Origin: Janthinobacterium sp051380875
Lineage (GTDB): Bacteria; Pseudomonadota; Gammaproteobacteria; Burkholderiales; Burkholderiaceae_D
Reading direction: 5' to 3'
Length of the DNA: 64,000 nt
Assembly: GCF_051380875.1 (NCBI RefSeq)
Contig: NZ_JBNYXW010000009.1
Coordinates: forward strand, 1 to 64,000
A program made the translations under genes and the position numbers. Shown one piece after another: positions 52,530 to 61,176 of the stretch; the first letter of the stretch is position 1; each line of letters opens with the position of its first letter. Below the pieces are notes generated by a model. The model did not search any database. It saw nothing but the letters and a program-made list of their open reading frames with translations, and was not told the origin of the DNA.

Positions 52530-53291
52530 ATGCTGCAACAAATCCTGCGCGCGCCCGCGTTCAAGGCCATCCTGATCCAGCTGCTGGCCATGCCCCTGAT
52601 GTTACTGCTGGTGTATGGCCTGGCGCGCGCCGGCGTCAGCCTGTCGCTGCTGGCCGTGGCCAGCGTGCAGGGCGGGTTGGCGGCGGCCATCACCTGGCGC
52701 GCGGGCCTGGCGCGCTGGTGGTGCGCCATCGGCCTGCTGTTTGCACCGGCCTTGCTGGGTGCGAGCATGCTGGACTTGCCGCCGGCGCTCTTCCTGGCGG
52801 CCTTTGTCTTTCTGTTGAGCCTGTATTGGTCCACGTTTCGTACGCAAGTGCCGTTTTATCCGTCGGGTCCGAAAGCATGGCAAGCCGTTGCTGAATTGAT
52901 CAGTGAGCGGCCCGGCGTGCGTTTGGTCGACATCGGCAGCGGCCTGGGTGGCCTGGTACTGGATCTGGCACGGCGCCGTCCCGACGGGCAATTTGACGGC
53001 ATCGAACTGGCGCCGCTGCCGTGGCTGGTGAGCCGCGTGCGTGCACTGGCGAGCGGCAGCCGTGCCCGTTTCCTGCGCGGCGACTACGAGGCGCTCGATT
53101 TCGGCCTGTACGATGTGGTGTTTGCCTACCTGTCGCCGGCCGCGATGCCGGCCCTGTGGCGCAAGGCCGAAGCGGAAATGTTGTCCGGTAGTATGCTTCT
53201 TAGTTACGAATTCAAGATTGCGGCGCGTGAGCCCGATAAGACCATTGCCGCCACAGCGGGTGGCCCCTTGCTCTACATATGGTGCTTTTAA
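52530..53291 (+). CDS. Membrane-anchored class I SAM-dependent methyltransferase
   Basis: A 253-residue protein. The N-terminal half has about three or four hydrophobic segments (ILIQLLAMPLMLLLVYGLA and following); the C-terminal half is a methyltransferase with the SAM motif RLVDIGSGLGGLVLDLA, an acidic loop (GIELAPLPWLVSRVR) and FLRGDYEALDFGLYDVVFAY. The substrate is unknown; a membrane-bound lipid or protein is likely. It lies between flhC and motA, where enteric genomes have nothing, and is not an obvious motility gene. No clear ribosome-binding site precedes ATG 52530. Confidence 0.72.
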   Translation: MLQQILRAPAFKAILIQLLAMPLMLLLVYGLARAGVSLSLLAVASVQGGLAAAITWRAGLARWWCAIGLLFAPALLGASMLDLPPALFLAAFVFLLSLYWSTFRTQVPFYPSGPKAWQAVAELISERPGVRLVDIGSGLGGLVLDLARRRPDGQFDGIELAPLPWLVSRVRALASGSRARFLRGDYEALDFGLYDVVFAYLSPAAMPALWRKAEAEMLSGSMLLSYEFKIAAREPDKTIAATAGGPLLYIWCF

Positions 53292-53468
53292 GCAATTGTC
53301 TGCGTTATTTGCTTGCTCGGAGGACAATCTCACGTTATTGTAGTTCCACACGGCATTTTGTTTGGATTGTGTTGAAATGCTGGTCATTTCAATCGACTTT
53401 TGGTTACTTTTTGTCGCTGTTCCCCGCCCGCGGCACAACCGCTGGCCGCCGGGAGCTGGTTTGAGCAT

Positions 53469-53488
53469 GCCGGGCGCGAAAGCCCGGC
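53469..53488 (+). other. Hairpin in the motA leader
   Basis: GCCGGGC and GCCCGGC flank GCGAAA just before the GGGAG ribosome-binding site of motA (from about 53495). There is no T-tract. A stem this close to a TTG start could limit initiation. Confidence 0.45.
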
Positions 53489-53509
53489 CCTAATTGGGAG
53501 TCAGGGCAC

Positions 53510-54370
53510 TTGTTAGTCATAATCGGATACATCGTCGTCTGCGCCTCGGTTTTTGGCGGCTTCGCGCTGGCGGGAGGCCATCTGGCGGCGCTGTTTCAGC
53601 CGGTGGAGCTGCTGATGATCGGCGGCGCCGCCCTGGGCGCCTTCCTTGTTGGTAACAATAACAAGGCCATCAAGGCCACCCTGGCCGCCTTGCCCAGCAT
53701 CTTCAAGGGATCGCGCTACACCAAAGAGCTGTACATGGAGCTGATGTCACTGCTGTTTGAAGTGCTCAGCAAGGTGCGCAAGGAAGGCTTGATGTCGATC
53801 GAAGGCGATATCGACAGCCCGCAGGAAAGCCCGCTGTTTTCCAAGTATCCGGCCGTGCTGGCCGACCACCATATCATCGAATTCATGACCGATTACCTGC
53901 GCCTGATGGTATCGGGCAATATGGACGCCTTTCAGATCGAAAATCTGATGGATAACGAGATCGAGACGCACCATCACGAAGGCGCCGTGCCGGCCCACGT
54001 GATCTCCAAGATTGGCGACGGCTTGCCCGCTTTCGGTATCGTCGCCGCCGTCATGGGCGTGGTGCACACGATGGAATCGGTGGGCATTCCGCCGGCAGAA
54101 CTGGGCATGCTGATCGCGCACGCGCTGGTCGGCACCTTCCTTGGCATCTTGCTGGCCTACGGTTTTGTCAGCCCCCTGGCCAGCCTGCTGGAGCAGAAGC
54201 TGGAAGAGTCGAGCAAGATGTTCCAGTGCGTGAAGGTAACCCTGCTGGCCAGCCTGAACGGCTATGCGCCGGCGCTGGCCGTGGAGTTCGGCCGCAAGGT
54301 ACTGTTCTCGACCGAGCGTCCGACGTTCACTGAGCTCGAAGAGCACATCAAGAAATCGAAAACGAAGTAA
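53510..54370 (+). CDS. motA: Flagellar motor stator protein MotA
   Basis: A 286-residue proton-channel subunit with four membrane spans. The N-terminal LVIIGYIVVCASVFGGFALA and GDGLPAFGIVAAVMGVVHTM with the channel proline are clear, as is GTFLGILLAYGFVSPLAS. It starts with TTG at 53510, with GGGAG upstream; no ATG or GTG is available at the right place. It forms the stator with MotB, 58 bases downstream. The first gene after the methyltransferase insertion. Confidence 0.95.
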   Translation: MLVIIGYIVVCASVFGGFALAGGHLAALFQPVELLMIGGAALGAFLVGNNNKAIKATLAALPSIFKGSRYTKELYMELMSLLFEVLSKVRKEGLMSIEGDIDSPQESPLFSKYPAVLADHHIIEFMTDYLRLMVSGNMDAFQIENLMDNEIETHHHEGAVPAHVISKIGDGLPAFGIVAAVMGVVHTMESVGIPPAELGMLIAHALVGTFLGILLAYGFVSPLASLLEQKLEESSKMFQCVKVTLLASLNGYAPALAVEFGRKVLFSTERPTFTELEEHIKKSKTK

Positions 54371-54428
54371 GCAGTGAACACACGCAAAGATATCATGAGT
54401 CAATTGCAGTACAGGGAAGGGGAATGCC

Positions 54429-55406
54429 ATGGCCGATGAAGGCATGCGCCCGATTATCGTCAAGCGTATCAAGAAGACGGCTGGCGGGCACCATGGCGGG
54501 GCGTGGAAAATCGCCTATGCCGACTTCGTCACGGCCATGATGGCCTTCTTTTTGCTGATGTGGCTGCTCGGCTCGACCTCGAAGGGCGACTTGAACGGCA
54601 TTTCCGAATTCTTCAAGACACCGCTGAAAGTGGCGATGGCGGGCGGTTCCGGCAGCGGCGAGAGTAATTCCGTGATCCAGGGCGGCGGCCAGGACCTGTC
54701 GCGTAAGGATGGGCAAGTGCGCAAGGCGCAGGAAGAGCCGCAGCGCAAGTCGTTCGACCTCAACTCGGCCAAGGCCGCGCTCGAACGCGAAGAAGGCCGC
54801 CGTCTGCAGGTGCTGAAGGCGCGCATCGAGGCGACCATCGACGCCAATCCCTTGCTCAAGAAATACAAGAACCAGTTGCTGCTCGATATCACCAGCGAAG
54901 GCTTGCGCATCCAGATCGTCGACGAGCAAAACCGCCCCATGTTTGCGTTGGCCAATGCCAATTTGCAACCATACACCAAGGAAATCCTGCATGCCATCGG
55001 TTCCGTGCTGAACGAAGTGCCGAACCGCATCGGCCTGTCCGGCCATACGGACTCGACGCCATACATGAGCGATGCCGGCTATAGCAACTGGGAATTGTCG
55101 GCCGACCGCGCGAATGCCTCGCGGCGCGAACTGATTATCGGCGGCATGAGTGAAGACAAGGTCTTGCGCGTAGTGGGGCTGGGCTCGGCTGCGCATTTGG
55201 ACAAGCTCGATCCGTTCAATCCGATCAACCGGCGCATCAGCATCATCGTCATGAACAAGCGCACGGAAGAAAACGTCCTGCGCGATGGTTCGGCGATGGA
55301 CTTGCCGGTGACCGATGCCGCTTCCGCCGCTGTCGCGTCGGGGCTGGTGGCCAGTTCGCCGTCCCCGGCAGCGCCCGTCCCCAGCCCGGTAGCGGCGAAA
55401 AAATAA
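54429..55406 (+). CDS. motB: Flagellar motor stator protein MotB
   Basis: A 325-residue stator subunit. The single membrane span (AYADFVTAMMAFFLLMWLLG) contains the proton-carrying Asp32. The C-terminal OmpA-like peptidoglycan domain has IGLSGHTDSTPY and NWELSADRANASRREL. It anchors MotA to the cell wall. A Pro/Ala-rich tail ends the protein. The CheZ-like gene follows 47 bases later. Confidence 0.95.
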   Translation: MADEGMRPIIVKRIKKTAGGHHGGAWKIAYADFVTAMMAFFLLMWLLGSTSKGDLNGISEFFKTPLKVAMAGGSGSGESNSVIQGGGQDLSRKDGQVRKAQEEPQRKSFDLNSAKAALEREEGRRLQVLKARIEATIDANPLLKKYKNQLLLDITSEGLRIQIVDEQNRPMFALANANLQPYTKEILHAIGSVLNEVPNRIGLSGHTDSTPYMSDAGYSNWELSADRANASRRELIIGGMSEDKVLRVVGLGSAAHLDKLDPFNPINRRISIIVMNKRTEENVLRDGSAMDLPVTDAASAAVASGLVASSPSPAAPVPSPVAAKK

Positions 55407-55453
55407 CACGCAAGGACCGTCAGCGCGTGGTGTATTGAAACAATGAGACCTTT

Positions 55454-56002
55454 ATGACAAGAAAGAAAATACTTGGCTCGCATGTGAAGCGCCTGCTGTC
55501 TGGCGTGTCGGACCATGGCCGCAAGCACCTGACGGAGGTGGAAACCGACCTGGTGCAGACCGGCGTCTTGCTGGAAGAGGCGATCGAGAAGCTGTCCTTC
55601 AATTTCATGGCGATCCATGCTGCCGTTGCGGCGCAGCAAGGCACCATCGCCATGCTGCTCGAAGGCGGCGTGCCGGCCGAGCAGCAGCGGGAAAAGCTGC
55701 TGGCGTTGCAGGACGAGGTGGGCGGCTATGTCAATGCCGCCATCACCAGCCTGCAGTTCCAGGACATGACCAGCCAGCTGATCGAGCGCACCTTGAAGCG
55801 CGTGATGGGCTTGCGCGAGTTTCTCGGCACCCTGGGTTCGCATGGCGCCGAAATATTGCCTGAGAGCGACAACGAAGAAATTGTCGCCTCGCTGGGGCGG
55901 GTCAGCATGGCGCTGGCGATTCAAAGCCTGGAGTTGCGCAGCGTGCTGCGCAAGGCGGTCAGTCAGCAGCATTTGGAAAGTGGCGACATCGAGCTGTTCT
56001 AG
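55454..56002 (+). CDS. CheZ-like protein (putative CheY-P phosphatase)
   Basis: A 182-residue, mostly helical protein. The segment LQFQDMTSQLIERTLKRV (residues 100-117) matches the active-site helix of CheZ, which reads QDFQDLTGQVIKRM. The catalytic Asp and Gln of CheZ, spaced D-x-x-x-Q, are present as Asp104 and Gln108. The rest is short for CheZ and I do not recognise it. The C-terminus (SGDIELF) is acidic and hydrophobic and could be a CheY-binding tail. It sits between motB and cheY. A canonical cheZ would be expected after the last cheY, outside the window. I would call it a CheZ-family paralogue; activity is unproven. Confidence 0.6.
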   Translation: MTRKKILGSHVKRLLSGVSDHGRKHLTEVETDLVQTGVLLEEAIEKLSFNFMAIHAAVAAQQGTIAMLLEGGVPAEQQREKLLALQDEVGGYVNAAITSLQFQDMTSQLIERTLKRVMGLREFLGTLGSHGAEILPESDNEEIVASLGRVSMALAIQSLELRSVLRKAVSQQHLESGDIELF

Positions 56003-56080
56003 CATGAGGATGCAGAACGCTTGCGGTTGCATGGATTAATCACACACGGGCAAGATGCCCGGACGAGAGTGGGAGTAAAG

Positions 56081-56446
56081 ATGGCCAAAACGATACTTGC
56101 AGTGGACGATTCCAGCTCATTGCGCCAGATGGTGGCGTTCAGCCTGAAAGCCGCCGGTTACCAGGTGGTGGAGGCCGTGGACGGCCAGGATGGATTGGAA
56201 AAGGCCAGGCTGCAAACCGTGGACCTGGTATTGACGGACCAGAACATGCCGCGCATGGACGGCCTGGAGCTGATCAAGCTGCTGCGCGAACTGCCAACCT
56301 ACCAGAAGGTGCCTATCCTGATGCTGACGACGGAATCGTCCGACGAAATGAAGTCGAAAGGACGTGCCGCCGGCGCCAATGGCTGGCTGGTGAAGCCGTT
56401 CGATCCGCAGCGCCTGATCGAGGTGGTCAAGAAGGTGATTGGCTGA
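56081..56446 (+). CDS. cheY: Chemotaxis response regulator CheY (first copy)
   Basis: A 121-residue single-domain receiver. AVDDSSSLRQ gives the acidic pocket, Asp53 (VLTDQNMPRMDG) is the phosphorylation site, with Thr in MLTTES and Lys in WLVKPFDP. It receives phosphate from CheA, encoded 43 bases downstream. GGGAG lies before ATG 56081. The order CheZ-like-cheY-cheA is a compact unit. A second cheY begins at 63922; the two copies differ at the N-terminus (AKTILAVDDSS versus MKFLVVDDFST). Confidence 0.92.
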   Translation: MAKTILAVDDSSSLRQMVAFSLKAAGYQVVEAVDGQDGLEKARLQTVDLVLTDQNMPRMDGLELIKLLRELPTYQKVPILMLTTESSDEMKSKGRAAGANGWLVKPFDPQRLIEVVKKVIG

Positions 56447-56489
56447 TGCCAGCCGCGCAGCGCAACGATGCAATTGACGGAGTCACTCT

Positions 56490-58706
56490 ATGACCATCGA
56501 TATTAGCCAGTTTTTCCAGGTCTTTTTCGATGAGGCCGAGGAACTGCTGGCTGAAAAAGAACGGCTGCTGCTGGCCGTCGATATTGCGGCGCCCGACGCC
56601 GAAGACCTGAATGCCATTTTCCGCACCGCCCACTCGATCAAGGGCGGCGCATCGACGTTCGGTCTGAGCGACATGAGCGAGGTGACGCATATCCTCGAGT
56701 CGCTGCTCGACCGCATCCGCCAGGGCCAGATGGCACTGACGGCGGAGCATGTCGACGCCTTTTTGGCGGCCAAGGATATCCTCAAGATGCAGCTCGACGG
56801 CCATCGCCTGGGCAGCGCCGTCGACCACGATGCCGTGGCCGATGTGCGCATGATGCTGCAGTCGTTCTCGCAGGACGTGCCGGTGGCCGCTCTCACGCCC
56901 GTCGCACCGGCCTTTCACACGGCGGAAAAGGCAGTTGTCAGCCACGCCGGCGGCCAGCGCTTCCGTCTGGAATTGCCAAAGATGGAACAGCGCGAAGTCG
57001 ATGCGCTGGCGGCCGAACTGGGCTTGCTGGGCGACGTCGTGCTCTCGACGCTGCCCGACGCGCGCAAGGTGCTGGAAGTGACGACGCATGAAAGCCTGGA
57101 CGATATCCTGGCCATCTGCTCGTTCGTGCTCAATCCGGACGATATGGTGATCACGCAGGCGCCACCGTTGGCGCCCGGCGAAGCCGAGGCTATCCTGGCG
57201 GCCCGCGCGGCGCAGGAAACAGCCCAGGGCTATGGTTTCTTCGATCCCTTGCCGGGTACGCCTGCCGCCGCGCAAGCCGAAGCCGATCCCGGTTATGGCT
57301 TCTTCCAGCCGCTTGAGGAAATTCGCGCTGCAGCCGGTGTGCAGAGCGACGCCCAGCGCGGCTATGGCTTCTTCCAGCCCCTGGAACAGATACGCGCGGA
57401 TGCGGCCAAGGCCGGCACCGCAGTTTCTGCCACCGCCGCGCCAGCGTCGGTGACGGCCGTGGCCGAAGTGGAGCCGGACAAGAAACCGGCCAAGAAAGAG
57501 GGCGACAAGGCGGGCGCCGAATCGTCGTCGATCCGCGTTTCGATTGAAAAAGTCGACCAGTTGATCAACCTGGTGGGCGAGCTGGTGATCACGCAGGCGA
57601 TGATCGAGCAGCGGGCCGGTGCGCTTGACCCGATGCTGCATGAAAAGCTGCTCGACAGCGTGAGCCATTTGACGCGCAACACGCGCGACTTGCAGGAAGC
57701 AGTGATGTCGATCCGCATGATGCCGATGGATTTCGTCTTCTCGCGCTTCCCGCGCATGGTGCGCGACCTGGCCACCAAGCTGGGAAAAAAAGTCGATTTC
57801 ATCACCAATGGCGCAGCTACGGAGCTCGACAAGGGCCTCATCGAGCGCATCGTCGATCCGCTCACCCATCTGGTGCGCAACAGCATCGACCATGGCGTGG
57901 AAATGCCGGCCGCCCGCGTCGCCGCCGGCAAAACCGAGGCGGGCCGCCTGTTCCTCTCGGCCAGCCACCAGGGCGGCAACATCATCATTGAAGTGTCCGA
58001 TGACGGCGCTGGCCTGAACCGCGAGCGTATCCTGGCCAAGGCACTGCAGCAGGGCCTGGACGTGTCCGAGACGATGAGCGACGCCGAAGTGTGGCAGCTG
58101 ATCTTCGCGCCGGGCTTTTCCACCGCCGAAGCAGTCACCGACGTGTCGGGCCGTGGCGTGGGCATGGATGTCGTCAAGCGTAATATCAGCGCCATGGGCG
58201 GCGTGGTCGACATCCGCTCGGCAAAAGGCTTCGGCACGACGATTTCCATCTCGCTGCCGCTGACCCTGGCCATCCTGGATGGCATGTCGATCCGCGTCGG
58301 CGACGAAGTGTATATTTTACCGCTGGGCTTTGTCATCGAATCGCTGCAGCCGGCCGTTGAAGACATCAAGGACATCGCTGGCCGCGGCCAGGTAGTCAAG
58401 GTGCGCGGCGAATACCTGCCATTGATCCCGCTGTACCAGATGTTCGATATCGCCCCCCGTTTTACCAGTCCATCGGAAGGCATCTGCGTGATCCTCGAGA
58501 CGGAAGGACGCAAGGCGGCGCTGTTCGTCGATGACCTGGTCGGACAGCAGCAAGTCGTGGTGAAGAACCTCGAATCGAATTATCGCAAGGTGGTGGGCAT
58601 TTCCGGCGCCACCATCCTGGGCGATGGCGGCGTGTCGCTGATTCTCGACGTCGCAGCCCTGATCCGCTCATCTCGTCAGCTGGCTGACGAGTCCATTTTT
58701 TCGTAA
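56490..58706 (+). CDS. cheA: Chemotaxis histidine kinase CheA
   Basis: A 738-residue kinase. P1 carries phospho-acceptor His48 in FRTAHSIKGG. A P2-like region (residues about 150-230) and an unusual linker with three GYGFF repeats follow. P3 begins IRVSIEKVDQLINLVGELV; P4 has the N-box HLVRNSIDHGVE, DDGAGLN and SGRGVGMDVV; P5, the CheW-like domain, starts at DGMSIRVGDEVYILPLG. It phosphorylates CheY and CheB in response to receptor signals. It lies downstream of cheY and is followed by cheW. Confidence 0.96.
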   Translation: MTIDISQFFQVFFDEAEELLAEKERLLLAVDIAAPDAEDLNAIFRTAHSIKGGASTFGLSDMSEVTHILESLLDRIRQGQMALTAEHVDAFLAAKDILKMQLDGHRLGSAVDHDAVADVRMMLQSFSQDVPVAALTPVAPAFHTAEKAVVSHAGGQRFRLELPKMEQREVDALAAELGLLGDVVLSTLPDARKVLEVTTHESLDDILAICSFVLNPDDMVITQAPPLAPGEAEAILAARAAQETAQGYGFFDPLPGTPAAAQAEADPGYGFFQPLEEIRAAAGVQSDAQRGYGFFQPLEQIRADAAKAGTAVSATAAPASVTAVAEVEPDKKPAKKEGDKAGAESSSIRVSIEKVDQLINLVGELVITQAMIEQRAGALDPMLHEKLLDSVSHLTRNTRDLQEAVMSIRMMPMDFVFSRFPRMVRDLATKLGKKVDFITNGAATELDKGLIERIVDPLTHLVRNSIDHGVEMPAARVAAGKTEAGRLFLSASHQGGNIIIEVSDDGAGLNRERILAKALQQGLDVSETMSDAEVWQLIFAPGFSTAEAVTDVSGRGVGMDVVKRNISAMGGVVDIRSAKGFGTTISISLPLTLAILDGMSIRVGDEVYILPLGFVIESLQPAVEDIKDIAGRGQVVKVRGEYLPLIPLYQMFDIAPRFTSPSEGICVILETEGRKAALFVDDLVGQQQVVVKNLESNYRKVVGISGATILGDGGVSLILDVAALIRSSRQLADESIFS
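57228..57386 (+). repeat. Tandem GYGFF peptide repeat inside cheA
   Basis: Three units begin GYGFF(D/Q)PL at residues 247, 268 and 291 of CheA and span 21, 23 and about 18 residues. Units two and three continue as PLEEIRAAA and PLEQIRADA. They form a low-complexity Ala/Gln linker between P2-like and P3 domains. Each could be a short docking peptide. Confidence 0.85.
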
Positions 58707-58737
58707 TACCGATAGATAAACGATAGGAAAACACACC

Positions 58738-59244
58738 ATGTCAGATACTCAACAAACATCCGGCAGCAAACCGGGCGACGGCAAGGACATCGCCGGCCGT
58801 GAATTCCTGGCCTTTACCCTGGGCTCGGAAGAGTACGGCATCGATATTCTGAAGGTCCAGGAAATCCGCGGCTACGAAGTGGTGACCCGCATCGCCAACG
58901 CGCCTGAATTCATCAAGGGCGTGATCAACCTGCGCGGCATCATCATTCCCGTGGTCGACATGCGTATCAAGTTCAACCTGGGCACGCCCGTGTATGACCA
59001 GTTTACGGTGGTGATCATCCTGAACATTGGCGGACGTATTGTCGGCATGGTGGTTGACAGCGTGTCGGACGTGACCACCCTCAGCCCGGAGCAGGTCAAG
59101 CCGGCGCCGGAAATGGGCACGGCCTTCTCGACCGACTACATGATTGGCCTGGGCACCATCGACGAGCGCATGCTGATCCTGGTCGATATCGACAAGCTGA
59201 TGTCGAGCAGCGAGATGGGTCTGATCGACAAGCTGGCGGCGTAG
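58738..59244 (+). CDS. cheW: Chemotaxis coupling protein CheW
   Basis: A 168-residue SH3-like coupling protein. LAFTLGSEEYGIDILKVQEI and APEFIKGVINLRGIIIPVVD are the CheW hallmarks, followed by IVGMVVDSVSDVTTL. It links receptors to CheA. It starts 31 bases after cheA. The next 155 bases, to the MCP gene, contain no gene. Confidence 0.96.
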   Translation: MSDTQQTSGSKPGDGKDIAGREFLAFTLGSEEYGIDILKVQEIRGYEVVTRIANAPEFIKGVINLRGIIIPVVDMRIKFNLGTPVYDQFTVVIILNIGGRIVGMVVDSVSDVTTLSPEQVKPAPEMGTAFSTDYMIGLGTIDERMLILVDIDKLMSSSEMGLIDKLAA

Positions 59245-59399
59245 GGCCAGGCATAGCACCAGCAACAAGAATCGCTACAGCATCTGCATGAACCGGCGCG
59301 GTCAGAGGCGCGCCGGCAGGTCGCAAGGTCCATAGAGGCCAGGCCAGGGCACGGTGCGGCTATCGCGCGCACCGTCATCAAACATATGGGGAGACTGCA

Positions 59400-61106
59400 A
59401 TGGGTTTGCGCAATTTTAAGATCGGCACGCGTTTAGGGGGTGGCTTTGGCAGCATTTTGCTCATCCTGGTGGTAGTGGTGGTGTCGGCCAATGCATTGAA
59501 TTACCGGAACAAGGCCCAGCTGCTGTCTGGGCTGGAACTGGCCAGCGAAAAGAATACGCAGGCATCGACCATGAAAAGCGGGATGCTGGAAATGGGTATC
59601 GCGATGCGCAATATCGGCTTGCAGGGCGACGTTGGCCTGATGCAGATCGAAGAAAGCAAGGTGCGCGAGCACCGCAAGCAGTACGTAGGCGCACGCGACA
59701 AGCTGGCAAGCATGGGCCTGTCCGATGGCGAAAAGACACTGCTGGCCAGTATCTCCAGCGCCGACAGCGAAGTTGCCAGCGCCTTCAAGGAAGCAATGGG
59801 GCAGGTGCTGGCGTTTAACAGCGAGGGCGGCGCCAAGGTGATTGCCAACCGCATCGATCCCTTGAGCCGCAAGATGCTGGCCGACATCAACCAACTGCAG
59901 CAGCTGCAGCAGGCCAGCCAGCAACGCTTCATGGCCGGTTCGCTGGCCGACGACCGGCAACTAATGCTTGTTCTGTTCGCATTAGGTGGCGTGGCCGTGG
60001 TGCTGGGCGCCTGGTGTGCGGTGTTCATCACGCGTTCGATCACGCTGCCGTTGTCGGGCGCGCTGGCCGTGGCGCAGAAAGTGGCGGCGGGCGAACTGAC
60101 CTCGCACGTGGTGGTTGAAGGCAAGGATGAAACGAGCGCGCTGCAGCAGGCGCTCAAGGATATGAACGAGAGCCTGGTGAAGACCGTCAGCGACGTGCGC
60201 CACGGGACGGAGACGATTACCGTAGCCTCGCGCGAGATCGCCAGCGGCAATGCCGATCTGTCGGCGCGCACGGAAACGCAGGCCAGTTCGCTGGAAGAGA
60301 CGGCGTCGTCGATGGAAGAATTGACGTCGACCGTGAAGCAGAACGCGGACAATGCGCGCCAGGCCAATCAATTGGCCGTGTCTGCATCGTCGGTGGCGGA
60401 GCAGGGTGGCAGCGTGGTGGCGCAAGTGGTCGATACCATGGGTTCGATCAAGGACAGTTCGCGCAAGATCGTCGATATTATCGGTGTCATCGATGGTATC
60501 GCCTTCCAGACGAATATCCTGGCCCTGAATGCGGCCGTCGAGGCGGCGCGCGCGGGCGAGCAGGGACGCGGCTTTGCGGTGGTGGCGTCAGAAGTGCGTA
60601 ATCTGGCCCAAAGGTCCGCTGGCGCAGCGAAAGAGATCAAGAGCCTGATCGGCGACTCGGTGGACAAGGTCGAGGCGGGCAGCCGCCTGGTGGACGAGGC
60701 GGGGCAGACCATGGGCCTGATCGTCACGTCGATCCGGCAGGTGGCTGACATCATGGGCGAGATCACGGCGGCGACGCAGGAGCAGAGCCATGGCATCGAA
60801 GAGGTCAACCAGGCCATCGCGCAGATGGACCAGATGACGCAGCAGAACGCGGCGCTGGTCGAAGAAGCGGCAGCGGCCGCCGAAAGCATGCAGGACCAAG
60901 CGCAGAAACTGGCCGACGCCGTCAGCATCTTCAAGCTCGGCGGCGAGAGCCCGGTGCAGGCCGCAGCGCCAGGGCCGGCAAGGGTGCCACGTCCGGCCCT
61001 GAAGGCGGCAAGCAGCAAGCCGGTGGCGCAGGCGGCAAAAGCCGTTGCACCACCACCGGCAAAAAAGCGGGCGGCAGCCGGCGGCGACGATTGGGAAGAG
61101 TTCTGA
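59400..61106 (+). CDS. Methyl-accepting chemotaxis protein in the che operon
   Basis: A 568-residue receptor. TM1 (about residues 11-30), a four-helix periplasmic domain, TM2 (LMLVLFALGGVAVVLGAW), HAMP, and the signalling tip FQTNILALNAAVEAARAGEQ are clear. The C-terminal end DDWEEF resembles the xWxxF tether for CheR/CheB. It is similar in size and layout to the receptor at 24491-26188. A Pro/Ala/Lys-rich tail separates the tether from the signalling domain. Confidence 0.93.
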   Translation: MGLRNFKIGTRLGGGFGSILLILVVVVVSANALNYRNKAQLLSGLELASEKNTQASTMKSGMLEMGIAMRNIGLQGDVGLMQIEESKVREHRKQYVGARDKLASMGLSDGEKTLLASISSADSEVASAFKEAMGQVLAFNSEGGAKVIANRIDPLSRKMLADINQLQQLQQASQQRFMAGSLADDRQLMLVLFALGGVAVVLGAWCAVFITRSITLPLSGALAVAQKVAAGELTSHVVVEGKDETSALQQALKDMNESLVKTVSDVRHGTETITVASREIASGNADLSARTETQASSLEETASSMEELTSTVKQNADNARQANQLAVSASSVAEQGGSVVAQVVDTMGSIKDSSRKIVDIIGVIDGIAFQTNILALNAAVEAARAGEQGRGFAVVASEVRNLAQRSAGAAKEIKSLIGDSVDKVEAGSRLVDEAGQTMGLIVTSIRQVADIMGEITAATQEQSHGIEEVNQAIAQMDQMTQQNAALVEEAAAAAESMQDQAQKLADAVSIFKLGGESPVQAAAPGPARVPRPALKAASSKPVAQAAKAVAPPPAKKRAAAGGDDWEEF

Positions 61107-61176
61107 CGCCAACCCGGTCCCGCTAGGTATCATTGCAAAGGCATTGTTCAGAGTAGTCATAGAGAGGTAAAAACAA

